Below, piece after piece: positions 17,454-26,690 of a stretch of DNA of 64,000 nt. Source of the DNA: Arcticimaribacter sp965277835 (GTDB taxonomy: Bacteria; Bacteroidota; Bacteroidia; Flavobacteriales; Flavobacteriaceae); the NCBI GenBank assembly GCA_965277835.1, contig OZ255841.1:372001-436000 (forward strand), given 5' to 3'. Under the pieces are notes generated by a model. That model worked only from the letters and a program-made list of their open reading frames with translations. It was not told the DNA's origin and did no database searches. Within the stretch, counting starts at the first letter, position 1. Each line of letters begins with the position of its first letter. The translations under genes and the position numbers were made by a program.

Positions 17454-19051
17454 TTTTTAGTTTTGAACCTGCCACTAAGTGCAAGGCAAAAGAATAGTAC
17501 ACATAGAAACGCGGACCATCGGGCTATATAGTCCCCGTATTTTGTGTAAAAAGTTAACTTGTTGTTAAGTGATACATTTCCTTTTAACGCACCTTGTAGT
17601 CCGTATTTAAGTGAGCTTAGTACTTCTCCTTTGGTATTTATAAAAGCACTAATTCCTGTGTTGGCACTTCTAGCGATGGCTCTCCTATTTTCAATAGCAC
17701 GTAACCTTGTGTAGCTAAGAAACTGTTTGTGTCCTAGTGTGTTGCCCCACCAAGCATCATTGGTTATGATGCTAAAAAACGCAGCTCCTTTTCGGGTGTA
17801 TTCGGTTAAATATTCTCCATAGACCGATTCCCAACAAATTATAGGTGCAGTTTTTATTTTACTAGTAGAGTGAGTGAAAACAACTCTTTCTTTTTGAACG
17901 CCTCTACTTGAAAGCGTGCCCCCTAGGTCAATCATTATTTCGCCTAATAGAGGTTTAAAAAAACTTTTATATGGCATATTCTCTACACCAACAACTAATT
18001 TTGATTTATGATAAATTTGAGTTTTTTTATTAGGAGCAATTTGTATTGCTGAATTATAAAAATCTACCCAAAAGCCTTTTTTTATTATATTAGCACTTGT
18101 AGTAGGCGCTTCTATAGCCCTATAAATCTCATAGAATTGTGTTCCTGCAAGTAAATTTAATTTTGGGTGTGAAGTCAAATAGTTCTTTAAAGAATTATTG
18201 AATTCTGAGTTTTCGAAAAATTGAATATCAAAACCGTTATCTTCAGTGAAATATGTCTCAGGAGCTAGTAAAAAGCTTGTGTTACTTGTTAAATGCTTTT
18301 CTGATAGAGATATAAAAAGTTCTTTAAAATACGCGTTATTCAAACTATATTTTTCGTCATATGGGTCAATATTAGGTTGTAGAACTACAACTTCAATTGT
18401 GTTTTCATCTTTCGGAACGTTTACATAAATAATTATAGAAATTAGAATAGGAAAAGCAATTCCTAATAAACCAGGCACACTTTTATAAAATAAAATACGA
18501 AAGTTTTTGTGACTTTTATATGCTCTATAACATTTGAAGAAGAAAAAGTTAAGGGCAAGAACCCATAACGAACCTCCGAATGACCCCGTATATTCATACC
18601 ACTGCACCCAATATATATGTTCCGAAAAACCATTACCTAAATTTAACCACGGCCACGAAAAATCCCAGTTCAAATGTAGTTTCTCGAAAGCTAGCCATAA
18701 TGTTATTAAAAATAATGATGCGGTTACTCTAGGTAATCTTTTTAGTGACCAATGATATATGGTGATAAGTATAGCAAAAAAACTAGTATTGCAAATAACA
18801 GCAAAAGCTGCTCCGACTCCAGTTGAATTATAAATCCACCAAGTAGTAGTAATATTCCAAATTAAGAAAGCGATGTAAGAATATAAAAATACGGTTCTAT
18901 TTTTTCGCTTTATGGAAGAGGTAGAGACAATATCTACAAAATCGAGAATAGGAACGAGTGCAATGAATAGTAGTATTGGAAAACCATAGGTTGGCCATCC
19001 GAGGCTTAATAGAACTCCTGTGAGTAGTATGCGTGTATATAATTTTTTCAA
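17450..19051 (-). CDS. lnt: Apolipoprotein N-acyltransferase
   Basis: A 533-residue inner-membrane protein with about six N-terminal helices, a nitrilase domain (residues 220-500) and a final helix. The catalytic triad is visible as Glu in LAPETYF (about residue 267), Lys in YHKSKLVVG (about 349) and Cys in ICWESVYGEY (about 404). It adds the third acyl chain to lipoproteins, a step required for the many lipoproteins of this organism, including the three giant ones in this window. The start follows a 125-bp AT-rich gap shared with pssA. Confidence 0.94.
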   Translation of the reverse strand: MKKLYTRILLTGVLLSLGWPTYGFPILLFIALVPILDFVDIVSTSSIKRKNRTVFLYSYIAFLIWNITTTWWIYNSTGVGAAFAVICNTSFFAILITIYHWSLKRLPRVTASLFLITLWLAFEKLHLNWDFSWPWLNLGNGFSEHIYWVQWYEYTGSFGGSLWVLALNFFFFKCYRAYKSHKNFRILFYKSVPGLLGIAFPILISIIIYVNVPKDENTIEVVVLQPNIDPYDEKYSLNNAYFKELFISLSEKHLTSNTSFLLAPETYFTEDNGFDIQFFENSEFNNSLKNYLTSHPKLNLLAGTQFYEIYRAIEAPTTSANIIKKGFWVDFYNSAIQIAPNKKTQIYHKSKLVVGVENMPYKSFFKPLLGEIMIDLGGTLSSRGVQKERVVFTHSTSKIKTAPIICWESVYGEYLTEYTRKGAAFFSIITNDAWWGNTLGHKQFLSYTRLRAIENRRAIARSANTGISAFINTKGEVLSSLKYGLQGALKGNVSLNNKLTFYTKYGDYIARWSAFLCVLFFCLALSGRFKTKK

Positions 19052-19172
19052 AAGTTAAATTTTTCGGAAAGTTAATTTTAAGTTTTAAAATTATATAGTT
19101 ATTAGTTTAATTTTTAAATTAATTTTTGTGGAATATTAAATTCTATTTCAAAACTCTTACTTTCGTACATTC

Positions 19173-19180
19173 TATTTTTG
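19173..19180 (+). promoter_or_regulatory. TAnnTTTG element immediately before pssA
   Basis: TATTTTTG lies only 3 bp before the ATG at 19184. If used, the transcript would be leaderless or nearly so. A one-mismatch alternative, TACTTTCG at 19158-19165, would give a leader of about 12 bases and may be the real element. Confidence 0.35.
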
Positions 19181-19183
19181 ACT

Positions 19184-19930
19184 ATGATAAGAAAAGCAAT
19201 ACCTCATTTTTTTACACTACTTAATTTGCTTTGCGGATGTATTGCTGTTTTTCTTAGTTTTTCAAACTTTTTTCAAGCAGCGTTACTTGCTGTAATACTT
19301 GGTGTTTTTTTCGATTTTTTCGATGGTTTTTTTGCCCGATTATTAAAAGTCGAAAGTAGCTTGGGAGTAGAACTAGATTCGCTTGCAGACATGGTAACTA
19401 GTGGTCTTGTGCCTGGTATAATACTGTATCAAATGTTTGTAATGTCAGGGTCGCGAAGTATTGATTATTCATTTCAATTTTCAGAATATTCAGTAGGGTT
19501 TAGTATTGTTCCTTTGGGAATAATAGGATTTTTAATTCCTCTTGGAGCATCTTTGAGGCTAGCAAAATTTAATTTAATAAAGGAGAAACTTTCTTATTTT
19601 AAGGGATTACCTACTCCAGCCAATGCTCTTTTTATTTGTGCCCTCCCGTTATTGGCTCATCACCCATTGATGCATAATATTAAAGCGTATATTCTTGATC
19701 CAATTTTTTTAATAGTTATTGCATTGATTTCTGTTTTTTTGATGAATATAAACTGGAAAATGCTTGCTTTCAAAAGTTTTAAGAATGCAAATACATTCAA
19801 AATTGTATTTTCAATAATATTGATATTAATATCAATATTACTGTTTTATTTATTAGGCTTGGCAGCGTTTACAGTAATTATAGCGTGCTATATTATTTTT
19901 AGTTTATTAGTCTATATTCTTGGGTTTTAA
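19184..19930 (+). CDS. pssA: CDP-diacylglycerol-serine O-phosphatidyltransferase
   Basis: A 248-residue integral membrane enzyme that makes phosphatidylserine, precursor of phosphatidylethanolamine. The CDP-alcohol phosphotransferase motif D-G-x2-A-R-x8-G-x3-D-x3-D is complete: FDGFFARLLKVESSLGVELD followed by SLAD at about residues 49-72. About seven hydrophobic helices follow. The ATG at 19184 is chosen over an in-frame TTG at 19178. It overlaps the end of lptB on the opposite strand by 4 bp. Confidence 0.95.
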   Translation: MIRKAIPHFFTLLNLLCGCIAVFLSFSNFFQAALLAVILGVFFDFFDGFFARLLKVESSLGVELDSLADMVTSGLVPGIILYQMFVMSGSRSIDYSFQFSEYSVGFSIVPLGIIGFLIPLGASLRLAKFNLIKEKLSYFKGLPTPANALFICALPLLAHHPLMHNIKAYILDPIFLIVIALISVFLMNINWKMLAFKSFKNANTFKIVFSIILILISILLFYLLGLAAFTVIIACYIIFSLLVYILGF

Positions 19931-20667
19931 AACGACAGCTTCGTTTTTCTTAGTTCAAAATTTTGCCCTAAATATACTTTTCTAACCATAGGGTCTTTTG
20001 CTAATTCTTCGGGTGCTCCAGCTTTTAAAATTTTGCCTTCGAACATTAAATATGTTTTATCTGTAATGGCTAAGGTTTCTTGTACATTGTGATCTGTAAT
20101 TAAAATCCCAATATTTTTCTTTTTTAGGTGTGCAACAATCCTTTGAATATCCTCTACTGCCACAGGGTCAACTCCTGCAAAAGGTTCGTCTAGTAGCACA
20201 AATTTAGGGTCGGTAGCCAATGCCCTTGCTATTTCCGTGCGCCTTCTTTCACCACCAGATAATAAATCTCCTCTATTTTTTCGAATATGTGTTAGCCCAA
20301 ATTCTTCAAGTAGAGTTTCAACCTTTTCTAATTGCTTTTCTTTGGGTAAGGAGGTTAATTGTAGTACGCTTAAAATATTATCTTCAACACTAAGTTTTCT
20401 AAATACTGAAGCTTCTTGGGCAAGATACCCTATACCATTTTGTGCTCTACGGTACATGGGGTATTTTGTAATTTCAGTATCATCGAGGAAGATAGATCCT
20501 CTATTTGCTTTTATAAGACCTACTATCATATAGAAAGAAGTAGTTTTACCTGCTCCATTAGGTCCTAATAAACCTATAATTTCTCCTTGATTTACTTCAA
20601 TAGTAATACCTTTTACGACTTCACGCCCTTTATAAGACTTACTAATTTTATCTGCTCTTAATTGCAC
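19927..20667 (-). CDS. lptB: LPS export ABC transporter ATP-binding protein
   Basis: A 246-residue ABC ATPase. Walker A GPNGAGKTT is at residues 35-43, LLSGGERRRTEIARAL is the signature, and FVLLDEPFAGVDP the Walker B. GIGYLAQEASVFRKL is the LptB-specific Q-loop region. With LptFG it pulls LPS out of the inner membrane toward the Lpt bridge. It is the last gene of the kdsD-tatC-lptB run, with a 2-bp gap to tatC. Confidence 0.95.
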   Translation of the reverse strand: MQLRADKISKSYKGREVVKGITIEVNQGEIIGLLGPNGAGKTTSFYMIVGLIKANRGSIFLDDTEITKYPMYRRAQNGIGYLAQEASVFRKLSVEDNILSVLQLTSLPKEKQLEKVETLLEEFGLTHIRKNRGDLLSGGERRRTEIARALATDPKFVLLDEPFAGVDPVAVEDIQRIVAHLKKKNIGILITDHNVQETLAITDKTYLMFEGKILKAGAPEELAKDPMVRKVYLGQNFELRKTKLSF

Positions 20668-20669
20668 TG

Positions 20670-21488
20670 TTAGCTGTTTTTTAAGTTTTTCTGTTGACGT
20701 TTATATACTACCTTAGAAATAAAAATACTGATTTCATAAAGGATTAAAATTGGTATAGTTACAATAACTTGGCTTGCAATATCTGGAGGGGTAATAATTG
20801 CAGATAAAACTAAGACAATTACAATAGCAAACTTTCTGTTTCTCTTCATAAAATCAGGGGTTATAAGTCCTATCTTAGAGAAAAAATAAATTAATATGGG
20901 GAGTTCAAAAATTAACCCAGAAGACAAGACAGAAGCTCGTAATAAGCTAATATAACTGCTCAAATCAAAGTCGTTAAAAACCTGATCGCTTACAGTGTAA
21001 TTCCCCAAAAAATTAATAGATAAAGGAGTTACGATATAGTAACCAAATAATACTCCAATAAAAAAGAGCATAGAAGCTATAAAAATAAACCCGCGTGCAT
21101 TATTACGTTCGTTTTTATGAAGACCTGGGCTTACAAAGCGCCAAAATTCATATAGTACATAAGGAAAAGCAATAATGAACCCAGCCGTAATTGATGTCCA
21201 TAGATGCGCAGAAAACTGCCCAGACATCGTTCTACTTTGGATTCTGAATGGCATTTCTTGAATGCAAAAGCTATTTCCTTGCCCAAGAGATTGAGACAAT
21301 TTGCAGAAGAGTTCGTAAGTAAAGAAATCTGTTCTTTTTGGACCAAATAGAATAGTATCGAAAATGAGATCCTTGGCAAGGAAAGCGGCTCCTCCAATAA
21401 TAACTATTGATAACGTAGCACGTATTAAGTGCCAACGAAGGTCTTCTAAATGATCTAGAAATGACATTTCATTAGAGCTTTTCTTCAT
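20670..21488 (-). CDS. tatC: Sec-independent protein translocase TatC
   Basis: A 272-residue protein with six membrane helices. MSFLDHLEDLRWHLIRA near the start contains the conserved Glu that reads the twin-arginine signal, FPYVLYEFWRFVSPGL (about residues 118-133) and FELPILIYFFSKIGL are strongly conserved. An insertion after helix 1 with two cysteines is seen in other flavobacterial TatC proteins. tatA/B genes are not in the window. It overlaps kdsD by 4 bp. Confidence 0.95.
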   Translation of the reverse strand: MKKSSNEMSFLDHLEDLRWHLIRATLSIVIIGGAAFLAKDLIFDTILFGPKRTDFFTYELFCKLSQSLGQGNSFCIQEMPFRIQSRTMSGQFSAHLWTSITAGFIIAFPYVLYEFWRFVSPGLHKNERNNARGFIFIASMLFFIGVLFGYYIVTPLSINFLGNYTVSDQVFNDFDLSSYISLLRASVLSSGLIFELPILIYFFSKIGLITPDFMKRNRKFAIVIVLVLSAIITPPDIASQVIVTIPILILYEISIFISKVVYKRQQKNLKNS

Positions 21489-22456
21489 GACTTAATTCCT
21501 TCTTTTATTAAATCGAGAATATGAACTACACCTAAGTAGTCCCCTAAAGCATTTTGAACGACAAGCTGACCTATTTTTTTTGACTCAAGAATTGTTAAAG
21601 CATCAACGGCTAATAATTCTGGTTTTACAACTATTGGATTAACTGACATAATATCTTTAGCGGTAAGCCCTTTAATATTGTCATGTTTTTCGAGCATTCT
21701 CCGAATATCACCATCTGTAATTATACCTTTAAGTGTATTGTTTTCTGAAACAATAGTAACTCCAAGTCGCTTTGTCGAAATTTCTATAATTACATCTTTC
21801 ACGGATGCCTCTGTGTTTACATTTGGGCGTTCATGTTTTTGAGCTAATTCCCCAACAGTTAAATGAAGTTTTTTACCTAAAGAGCCTCCAGGGTGATGTA
21901 GTGCAAAATCTTGTGCATTAAATTGTTTAATTTCTAAAAGACATATAGCTATTGCATCTCCCATAGCTAGTTGAGCGGTAGTACTTGATGTTGGTGCTAA
22001 ATTGTTAGGACAGGCCTCTTTTTCTACATAGGTGTTTATTACTTTATCTGCGATTTTTGCTAGGAACGAATTACGGTCGGCAGTAAAAGCGATAATCATA
22101 TTTCCGCGCTTCTTTATAAAAGGAAGTAAGTCTTGTATTTCTGGGGAATTTCCACTTTTAGAAATACAAATTACAGCGTCTTGCTTCTGAATAATACCTA
22201 AATCGCCATGAATAGCATCGGCTGCGTGCATAAAAACGGATGAGGTGCCAGTTGAATTTAGAGTAGCAACAATTTTCATTGCAATAACGGCACTTTTGCC
22301 AATACCAGTAATAATAACTCTTCCTTTGAGCTGTGAAAGATATTCTACTGCTGACACAAATTCATCGTCCAAAGTTGGTATAAGATTTGAAATAGCCTTA
22401 GACTCGATTTCTAAAGTTTGTTTAGCACTTTTTAAAATACTTTCTCTATTCGACAA
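21485..22456 (-). CDS. kdsD: Arabinose-5-phosphate isomerase (KpsF/GutQ type)
   Basis: A 323-residue protein with an N-terminal SIS sugar-isomerase domain (ITGIGKSAVIAMKIVATLNSTGT near residue 50, ISKSGNSPEI near residue 100, APTSSTTAQLAMGDA near 155) and two C-terminal CBS domains. It converts ribulose 5-phosphate to arabinose 5-phosphate, the first committed step to Kdo. Grouping with lptB and tatC makes an envelope operon. It has its own -7 element, arranged back to back with that of recQ. Confidence 0.95.
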   Translation of the reverse strand: MSNRESILKSAKQTLEIESKAISNLIPTLDDEFVSAVEYLSQLKGRVIITGIGKSAVIAMKIVATLNSTGTSSVFMHAADAIHGDLGIIQKQDAVICISKSGNSPEIQDLLPFIKKRGNMIIAFTADRNSFLAKIADKVINTYVEKEACPNNLAPTSSTTAQLAMGDAIAICLLEIKQFNAQDFALHHPGGSLGKKLHLTVGELAQKHERPNVNTEASVKDVIIEISTKRLGVTIVSENNTLKGIITDGDIRRMLEKHDNIKGLTAKDIMSVNPIVVKPELLAVDALTILESKKIGQLVVQNALGDYLGVVHILDLIKEGIKS

Positions 22457-22509
22457 TTTGATTGAGTTTTTTTATGAAACTATTAAATGAAGTCTTATAT
22501 TTAGTGATA

Positions 22510-22517
22510 CAAATGTA
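22510..22517 (-). promoter_or_regulatory. -7 element of the kdsD-tatC-lptB run
   Basis: On the minus strand this reads TACATTTG, a perfect TAnnTTTG, predicting a leader of about 45 bases before the kdsD ATG at 22456. Confidence 0.55.
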
Positions 22518-22519
22518 AA

Positions 22520-22527
22520 TAATTTTG
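22520..22527 (+). promoter_or_regulatory. -7 element of recQ
   Basis: TAATTTTG matches TAnnTTTG and lies 22 bp before the recQ ATG. It is only 2 bp from the minus-strand element of kdsD, so the two divergent promoters overlap. Confidence 0.55.
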
Positions 22528-22549
22528 ATTCAAAGTAGCAATTTAATAG

Positions 22550-24739
22550 ATGTCTAATACCTTACTCCAAAGTGAGCTTAAAAAATATTTCGGTTTTTCT
22601 AAATTTAGAGGATTACAAGAGCCTATAATTAAAAACTTACTTGACAAGAAAAACTCTTTTGTAATTATGCCTACAGGCGGGGGAAAATCCTTGTGTTACC
22701 AGCTTCCAGCACTTATTTCCTCGGGTACTGCTGTTGTAGTTTCACCATTAATTGCTTTGATGAAAAACCAAGTAGATGCTATTAGAGGAAATTCATCTGT
22801 AGAAGGAATCGCTCATGTATTAAACTCATCTTTAAGTAAAACAGCAACTCAACAAGTAAAAAAAGATATTGTTGACGGCGTAACCAAACTACTTTTTGTA
22901 GCCCCTGAGTCTTTAGCAAAGCAAGATACTATTGAGTTTTTGAAAACTGTTGATTTATCGTTTTTGGCAATAGATGAGGCGCACTGTATTTCGGAATGGG
23001 GGCATGATTTTCGACCTGAGTATAGAAATTTAAGGTTAATGCTTGAAGAAATTGAGAAAGATTTACCAATTATAGCTCTAACTGCTACGGCAACCCCAAA
23101 AGTGCAAGAAGACATATTAAAGAACCTTCAGATTACTAATGCTGAAATCTTTAAGGCTTCTTTTAATAGACCAAATCTTTACTACGAAGTTCGCTCTAAA
23201 ACAGATCAAGTTGCTGCGGATATTATTCGTTTTATTAGTGAAAGACAAGGTAAATCGGGTATTATTTATTGCTTGTCGCGGAAGAAAGTAGAAGAATTGG
23301 CAAAAACCTTACAGGTTAACAACATTAAAGCAATACCCTATCATGCAGGTTTAGATAATAAAACGCGTGTTAGAAATCAAGATATGTTTTTAAAGGAAGA
23401 TTGCGATGTGGTAGTGGCAACTATAGCTTTTGGAATGGGGATTGATAAACCTGATGTGAGGTTTGTTATTCATCATGATATGCCTAAGAGCATTGAAAGT
23501 TATTATCAAGAAACTGGTCGTGCAGGTAGAGATGGGGGCGAAGGTCATTGCTTAGCCTTTTATTCTTATAAAGATATTGAGAAGCTCGAAAAGTTTATGT
23601 CTGGAAAACCAGTAGCTGAACAAGAAATAGGTTTTGCTTTATTGAACGAAATGGTAGCTTTTGCAGAAACGTCTATTTCGAGAAGAAAATTTATACTTCA
23701 TTATTTTGGTGAAGATTTTGATAATGAAAAAGGTTTGGGAGGTGATATGGATGATAATATGCGCTTTCCAAAGAAGAAAATCGAAGCTCAAAATGAACTA
23801 AAGCTTTTAATTGAAGCTGTAAAACAAACTAAAGAGCAATTTAAAATTAAAGAATTAATAAAAACTTTAATTGGAGAGTCAAATGCAATAATAAATAGTC
23901 ATAAGACAAAGGCATTAGACGTTTTTGGGAAAGGCAAAGACCATAAGGCTTCTTTTTGGATGGCTTTAATGCGCCAAGCTGTTGTTTTGAAGTATCTTAA
24001 AAAAGAAATTGAAACCTATGGTGTTATAAAAATCACTGATAAAGGTGCTGAATTCAGTAAAAACCCTACTTCTTTTTTAATGACTGAAGATAATGATTTT
24101 AGTGCTCACATGAATTCTGCTAAAGACATTATTAGAAAGGGAGTGTCTTCAGATGAGAATTTATTAAAATTATTGAAAAGCCTACAGAAGTCTGTAGCCG
24201 ATAAAGCTGGAGTACCACCATACACTGTTTTTCAGGAGAACTCCTTGAATGAAATGGCTTTTAAATACCCAATAACCTTAGAAGAATTAAAAAACATTAA
24301 TGGGGTAGGAGAAGGGAAGGCAATTAAGTATGGTAAAGAGTTTTTAGCTCTTATAAATAAATATGTAGAAGAGAACGAAATTATTCGACCTGATGATTTG
24401 ATTGTAAAAAGCACGGGGGCTAAATCTGCACTGAAATTATATATGATTCAAAGTATAGATCGTAAGCTTCCACTTGATGATATTGCTACTGCCAAAGGAA
24501 TGAGCCTTCCTGATTTTATTACCGAAATGGAAACAATTGTTTTCTCGGGGACTAAACTTAATATTGATTATTGGATTGATGAGATTTTTGATGAAGACCA
24601 GCAAGAAGATTTACACGAATATTTTATGGAAGCAGAATCCGATGAAATAGCGCTTGCTTTCGAGGAGTTCGATGGTGAATACGAAGATGATGATATTCGT
24701 TTATATCGAATTAAATTTATTAGTGAAGTAGCAAATTAA
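22550..24739 (+). CDS. recQ: ATP-dependent DNA helicase RecQ
   Basis: A 729-residue SF2 helicase. Walker A PTGGGKSLCYQLPA is at about residues 41-54, IDEAHCISEWGHDFRPEY near residue 140, TATATPKVQEDI, and YYQETGRAGRDGGEG near residue 325. The RQC winged helix and an HRDC domain (LEELKNINGVGEGKAIKYG near 577) follow, with an acidic C-terminal extension of about 100 residues. The zinc-binding cysteines normally after SRRKF.LHYFGE are all missing in the segment from about residue 375 to 420. It works in recombination and replication-fork repair. Confidence 0.95.
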   Translation: MSNTLLQSELKKYFGFSKFRGLQEPIIKNLLDKKNSFVIMPTGGGKSLCYQLPALISSGTAVVVSPLIALMKNQVDAIRGNSSVEGIAHVLNSSLSKTATQQVKKDIVDGVTKLLFVAPESLAKQDTIEFLKTVDLSFLAIDEAHCISEWGHDFRPEYRNLRLMLEEIEKDLPIIALTATATPKVQEDILKNLQITNAEIFKASFNRPNLYYEVRSKTDQVAADIIRFISERQGKSGIIYCLSRKKVEELAKTLQVNNIKAIPYHAGLDNKTRVRNQDMFLKEDCDVVVATIAFGMGIDKPDVRFVIHHDMPKSIESYYQETGRAGRDGGEGHCLAFYSYKDIEKLEKFMSGKPVAEQEIGFALLNEMVAFAETSISRRKFILHYFGEDFDNEKGLGGDMDDNMRFPKKKIEAQNELKLLIEAVKQTKEQFKIKELIKTLIGESNAIINSHKTKALDVFGKGKDHKASFWMALMRQAVVLKYLKKEIETYGVIKITDKGAEFSKNPTSFLMTEDNDFSAHMNSAKDIIRKGVSSDENLLKLLKSLQKSVADKAGVPPYTVFQENSLNEMAFKYPITLEELKNINGVGEGKAIKYGKEFLALINKYVEENEIIRPDDLIVKSTGAKSALKLYMIQSIDRKLPLDDIATAKGMSLPDFITEMETIVFSGTKLNIDYWIDEIFDEDQQEDLHEYFMEAESDEIALAFEEFDGEYEDDDIRLYRIKFISEVAN

Positions 24740-24829
24740 TTCTAACTTAATAGTAATAATTAAGATTAAATCTTAATAAAACACCTCTCTTGAGTATTAA
24801 AGTATAGTAATAATTTATACGTCTTAAAT

Positions 24830-25636
24830 ATGTTTAAACAGAAAACATATAAACTTATTAATCAGAACCCTTTGTTTCTTAAGTTTTTATACACCCTTAT
24901 TATATTGAATGTTTTTATGATAATTATAGAATCATATAAGGGAATAAGAACAGAGTACGGTTTGCTATTAAAATACTTTGAATATTTTTCGGTAATTATT
25001 TTCACAATAGAATATCTGCTAAGAATATGGACAGCTACATTTAATTATAGTAGCGGAAGTAATTTTTCGAAAAGGCTAAAATTTTCAACCTCTACATACG
25101 GGCTTATTGATTTATTTGCAATTTTACCATTTTACTTTCCTTTCTTTTTTCCTTTCGATTTACTGGTTTTAAGAATATTACGGCTTTTTAGGGTAATAAA
25201 AATTTTTAAACACAGTAGAATTTCAAAATCATTGAAAACAATCTCAAGCGTTCTAAAAGAAACAAAGTCTGAACTGTTACTAACACTATTTTTATCATTT
25301 ATTTTATTAATACTTTCTTCTATTCTAATGTATTATATAGAAAACGATGTGCAACCCGAAAAATTCAGAAATATTGGTCAATCATTATGGTGGGCAGTAG
25401 CGACATTAACAACAGTAGGTTATGGTGATATTTATCCAATAACAGGAATAGGGAAATTTTTAAGTGCAATAATTGCATTAATAGGGATAGGGTTTGTCGC
25501 ACTTCCTACTGGTATAATAAGCTCGGCGTTTATCGAAAAAATTAGACAAAACAGACAGAAAGAACAGCTAAATAAAGAAATATGCAAGTGCCCAAATTGT
25601 GGTACACAATTTGAGAATGCCAAACTAGAAGTTTGA
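24830..25636 (+). CDS. Six-helix voltage-gated potassium channel family protein
   Basis: A 268-residue membrane protein. Six helices are visible, with an arginine-bearing S4-like segment (LLVLRILRLFRVIKIFKH near residues 102-119), a pore helix with the selectivity filter TLTTVGYGD (about 188-196), and S6 (GIGFVALPTGIISSAF). The C-terminus ends in a CxxC zinc-ribbon-like motif, CKCPNCGTQF. It probably carries K+ across the inner membrane. It stands alone between recQ and the immunophilin gene. Confidence 0.9.
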   Translation: MFKQKTYKLINQNPLFLKFLYTLIILNVFMIIIESYKGIRTEYGLLLKYFEYFSVIIFTIEYLLRIWTATFNYSSGSNFSKRLKFSTSTYGLIDLFAILPFYFPFFFPFDLLVLRILRLFRVIKIFKHSRISKSLKTISSVLKETKSELLLTLFLSFILLILSSILMYYIENDVQPEKFRNIGQSLWWAVATLTTVGYGDIYPITGIGKFLSAIIALIGIGFVALPTGIISSAFIEKIRQNRQKEQLNKEICKCPNCGTQFENAKLEV

Positions 25637-25674
25637 TTTTTTAGTTTTTGCAGAGCTATTATTTCTCTGTTCGG

Positions 25675-25682
25675 TATATTTG
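25675..25682 (+). promoter_or_regulatory. Promoter of the dual immunophilin gene
   Basis: TATATTTG is a perfect TAnnTTTG, and TTTG at 25647-25650 is a fair -33 element with 24 bp between them. The predicted leader is about 25 bases. Confidence 0.6.
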
Positions 25683-25713
25683 CATTTTTTAAAACTTAAA
25701 TTATATAGAATAC

Positions 25714-26649
25714 ATGGAAGACGGACTTTACGCAAAATTTTCAACTTCGAAAGGAGATATTTTACTTTCCTTAACTTATTTAGAAACTCCTATAACTGTA
25801 GGTAACTTTGTAGGATTAGCCGAAGGCAGTATAAAAAACGAGGTTAGAGAAGACGGTACCCCATATTACGATGGGTTAAAATTTCATAGAGTTATTGAAG
25901 ATTTTATGATACAAGGAGGTTGCCCTAAGGGGAGTGGAGTTGGAGGTCCAGGATATAATTTTGATGATGAATTCCATCCAGATTTAAAACACGATAAACC
26001 TGGAACTTTATCGATGGCAAATGCTGGACCTGGAACTAATGGAAGTCAATTTTTTATTACACATACTGCAACACCGTGGTTAGACGGAAAACATAGTGTA
26101 TTTGGCTACGTTGTTGAAGGGCAAGGTGTTGTAAACTCTATTAGTCAAAATGATATTATTGAATCTTTAAAAATTATTCGTGTAGGCAGTTCGGCAGAGT
26201 CGTTTAATGCGGCTAAGGTATTTGCTAGTTCCGAAGAAATTCGTTTGAAAAAAATGGAAGAAGAAAAGGCAAAACAAGAAAAAGAACTAGCAACATTAGT
26301 TACTGATGATTTCGAGAAAACGTCTTCGGGTTTGTTTTATAAAATTGAAACTAATGGGACAGGTGATTTCCCAACAAATGGGCAGAGTGTAAAAGTACAT
26401 TATAAAGGAAGTTTATTAGACGGAACAGTTTTCGACTCATCTTATAGTCGTAATCAACCTATCGAATTTTCTTTAGGAATAGGGCAAGTAATAAAAGGAT
26501 GGGACGAAGGCATAGCTTTGTTAAACAAAGGTGCAAAAGCTACATTTATTATTCCTTCTGATTTAGCGTATGGCTCAGCAGGGGCAGGAGGCGTAATACC
26601 CCCCGATGCTACACTCAAGTTTGAGGTTGAGCTTGTAGATTTTAGTTAG
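25714..26649 (+). CDS. Dual-family peptidyl-prolyl isomerase: cyclophilin fused to FKBP
   Basis: A 311-residue protein without a signal peptide. Residues 5-165 are cyclophilin: FHRVIEDFMIQGGCPKGSG, TLSMANAGPGTNGSQFFI and HSVFGYVVEGQ cover the active site. After a charged helical linker of about 40 residues, residues 222-311 are FKBP-type: VHYKGSLLDGTVFDSSY, GQVIKGWDEGIALL and PSDLAYGSAGAGGVIPP. Both domains keep their catalytic residues. Such dual immunophilins are known from flavobacteria and some protists; they act as cytosolic folding helpers. Confidence 0.95.
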   Translation: MEDGLYAKFSTSKGDILLSLTYLETPITVGNFVGLAEGSIKNEVREDGTPYYDGLKFHRVIEDFMIQGGCPKGSGVGGPGYNFDDEFHPDLKHDKPGTLSMANAGPGTNGSQFFITHTATPWLDGKHSVFGYVVEGQGVVNSISQNDIIESLKIIRVGSSAESFNAAKVFASSEEIRLKKMEEEKAKQEKELATLVTDDFEKTSSGLFYKIETNGTGDFPTNGQSVKVHYKGSLLDGTVFDSSYSRNQPIEFSLGIGQVIKGWDEGIALLNKGAKATFIIPSDLAYGSAGAGGVIPPDATLKFEVELVDFS

Positions 26650-26690
26650 CAGGATACAACTTTATAAAGATTATATACAATCTAAATTAA

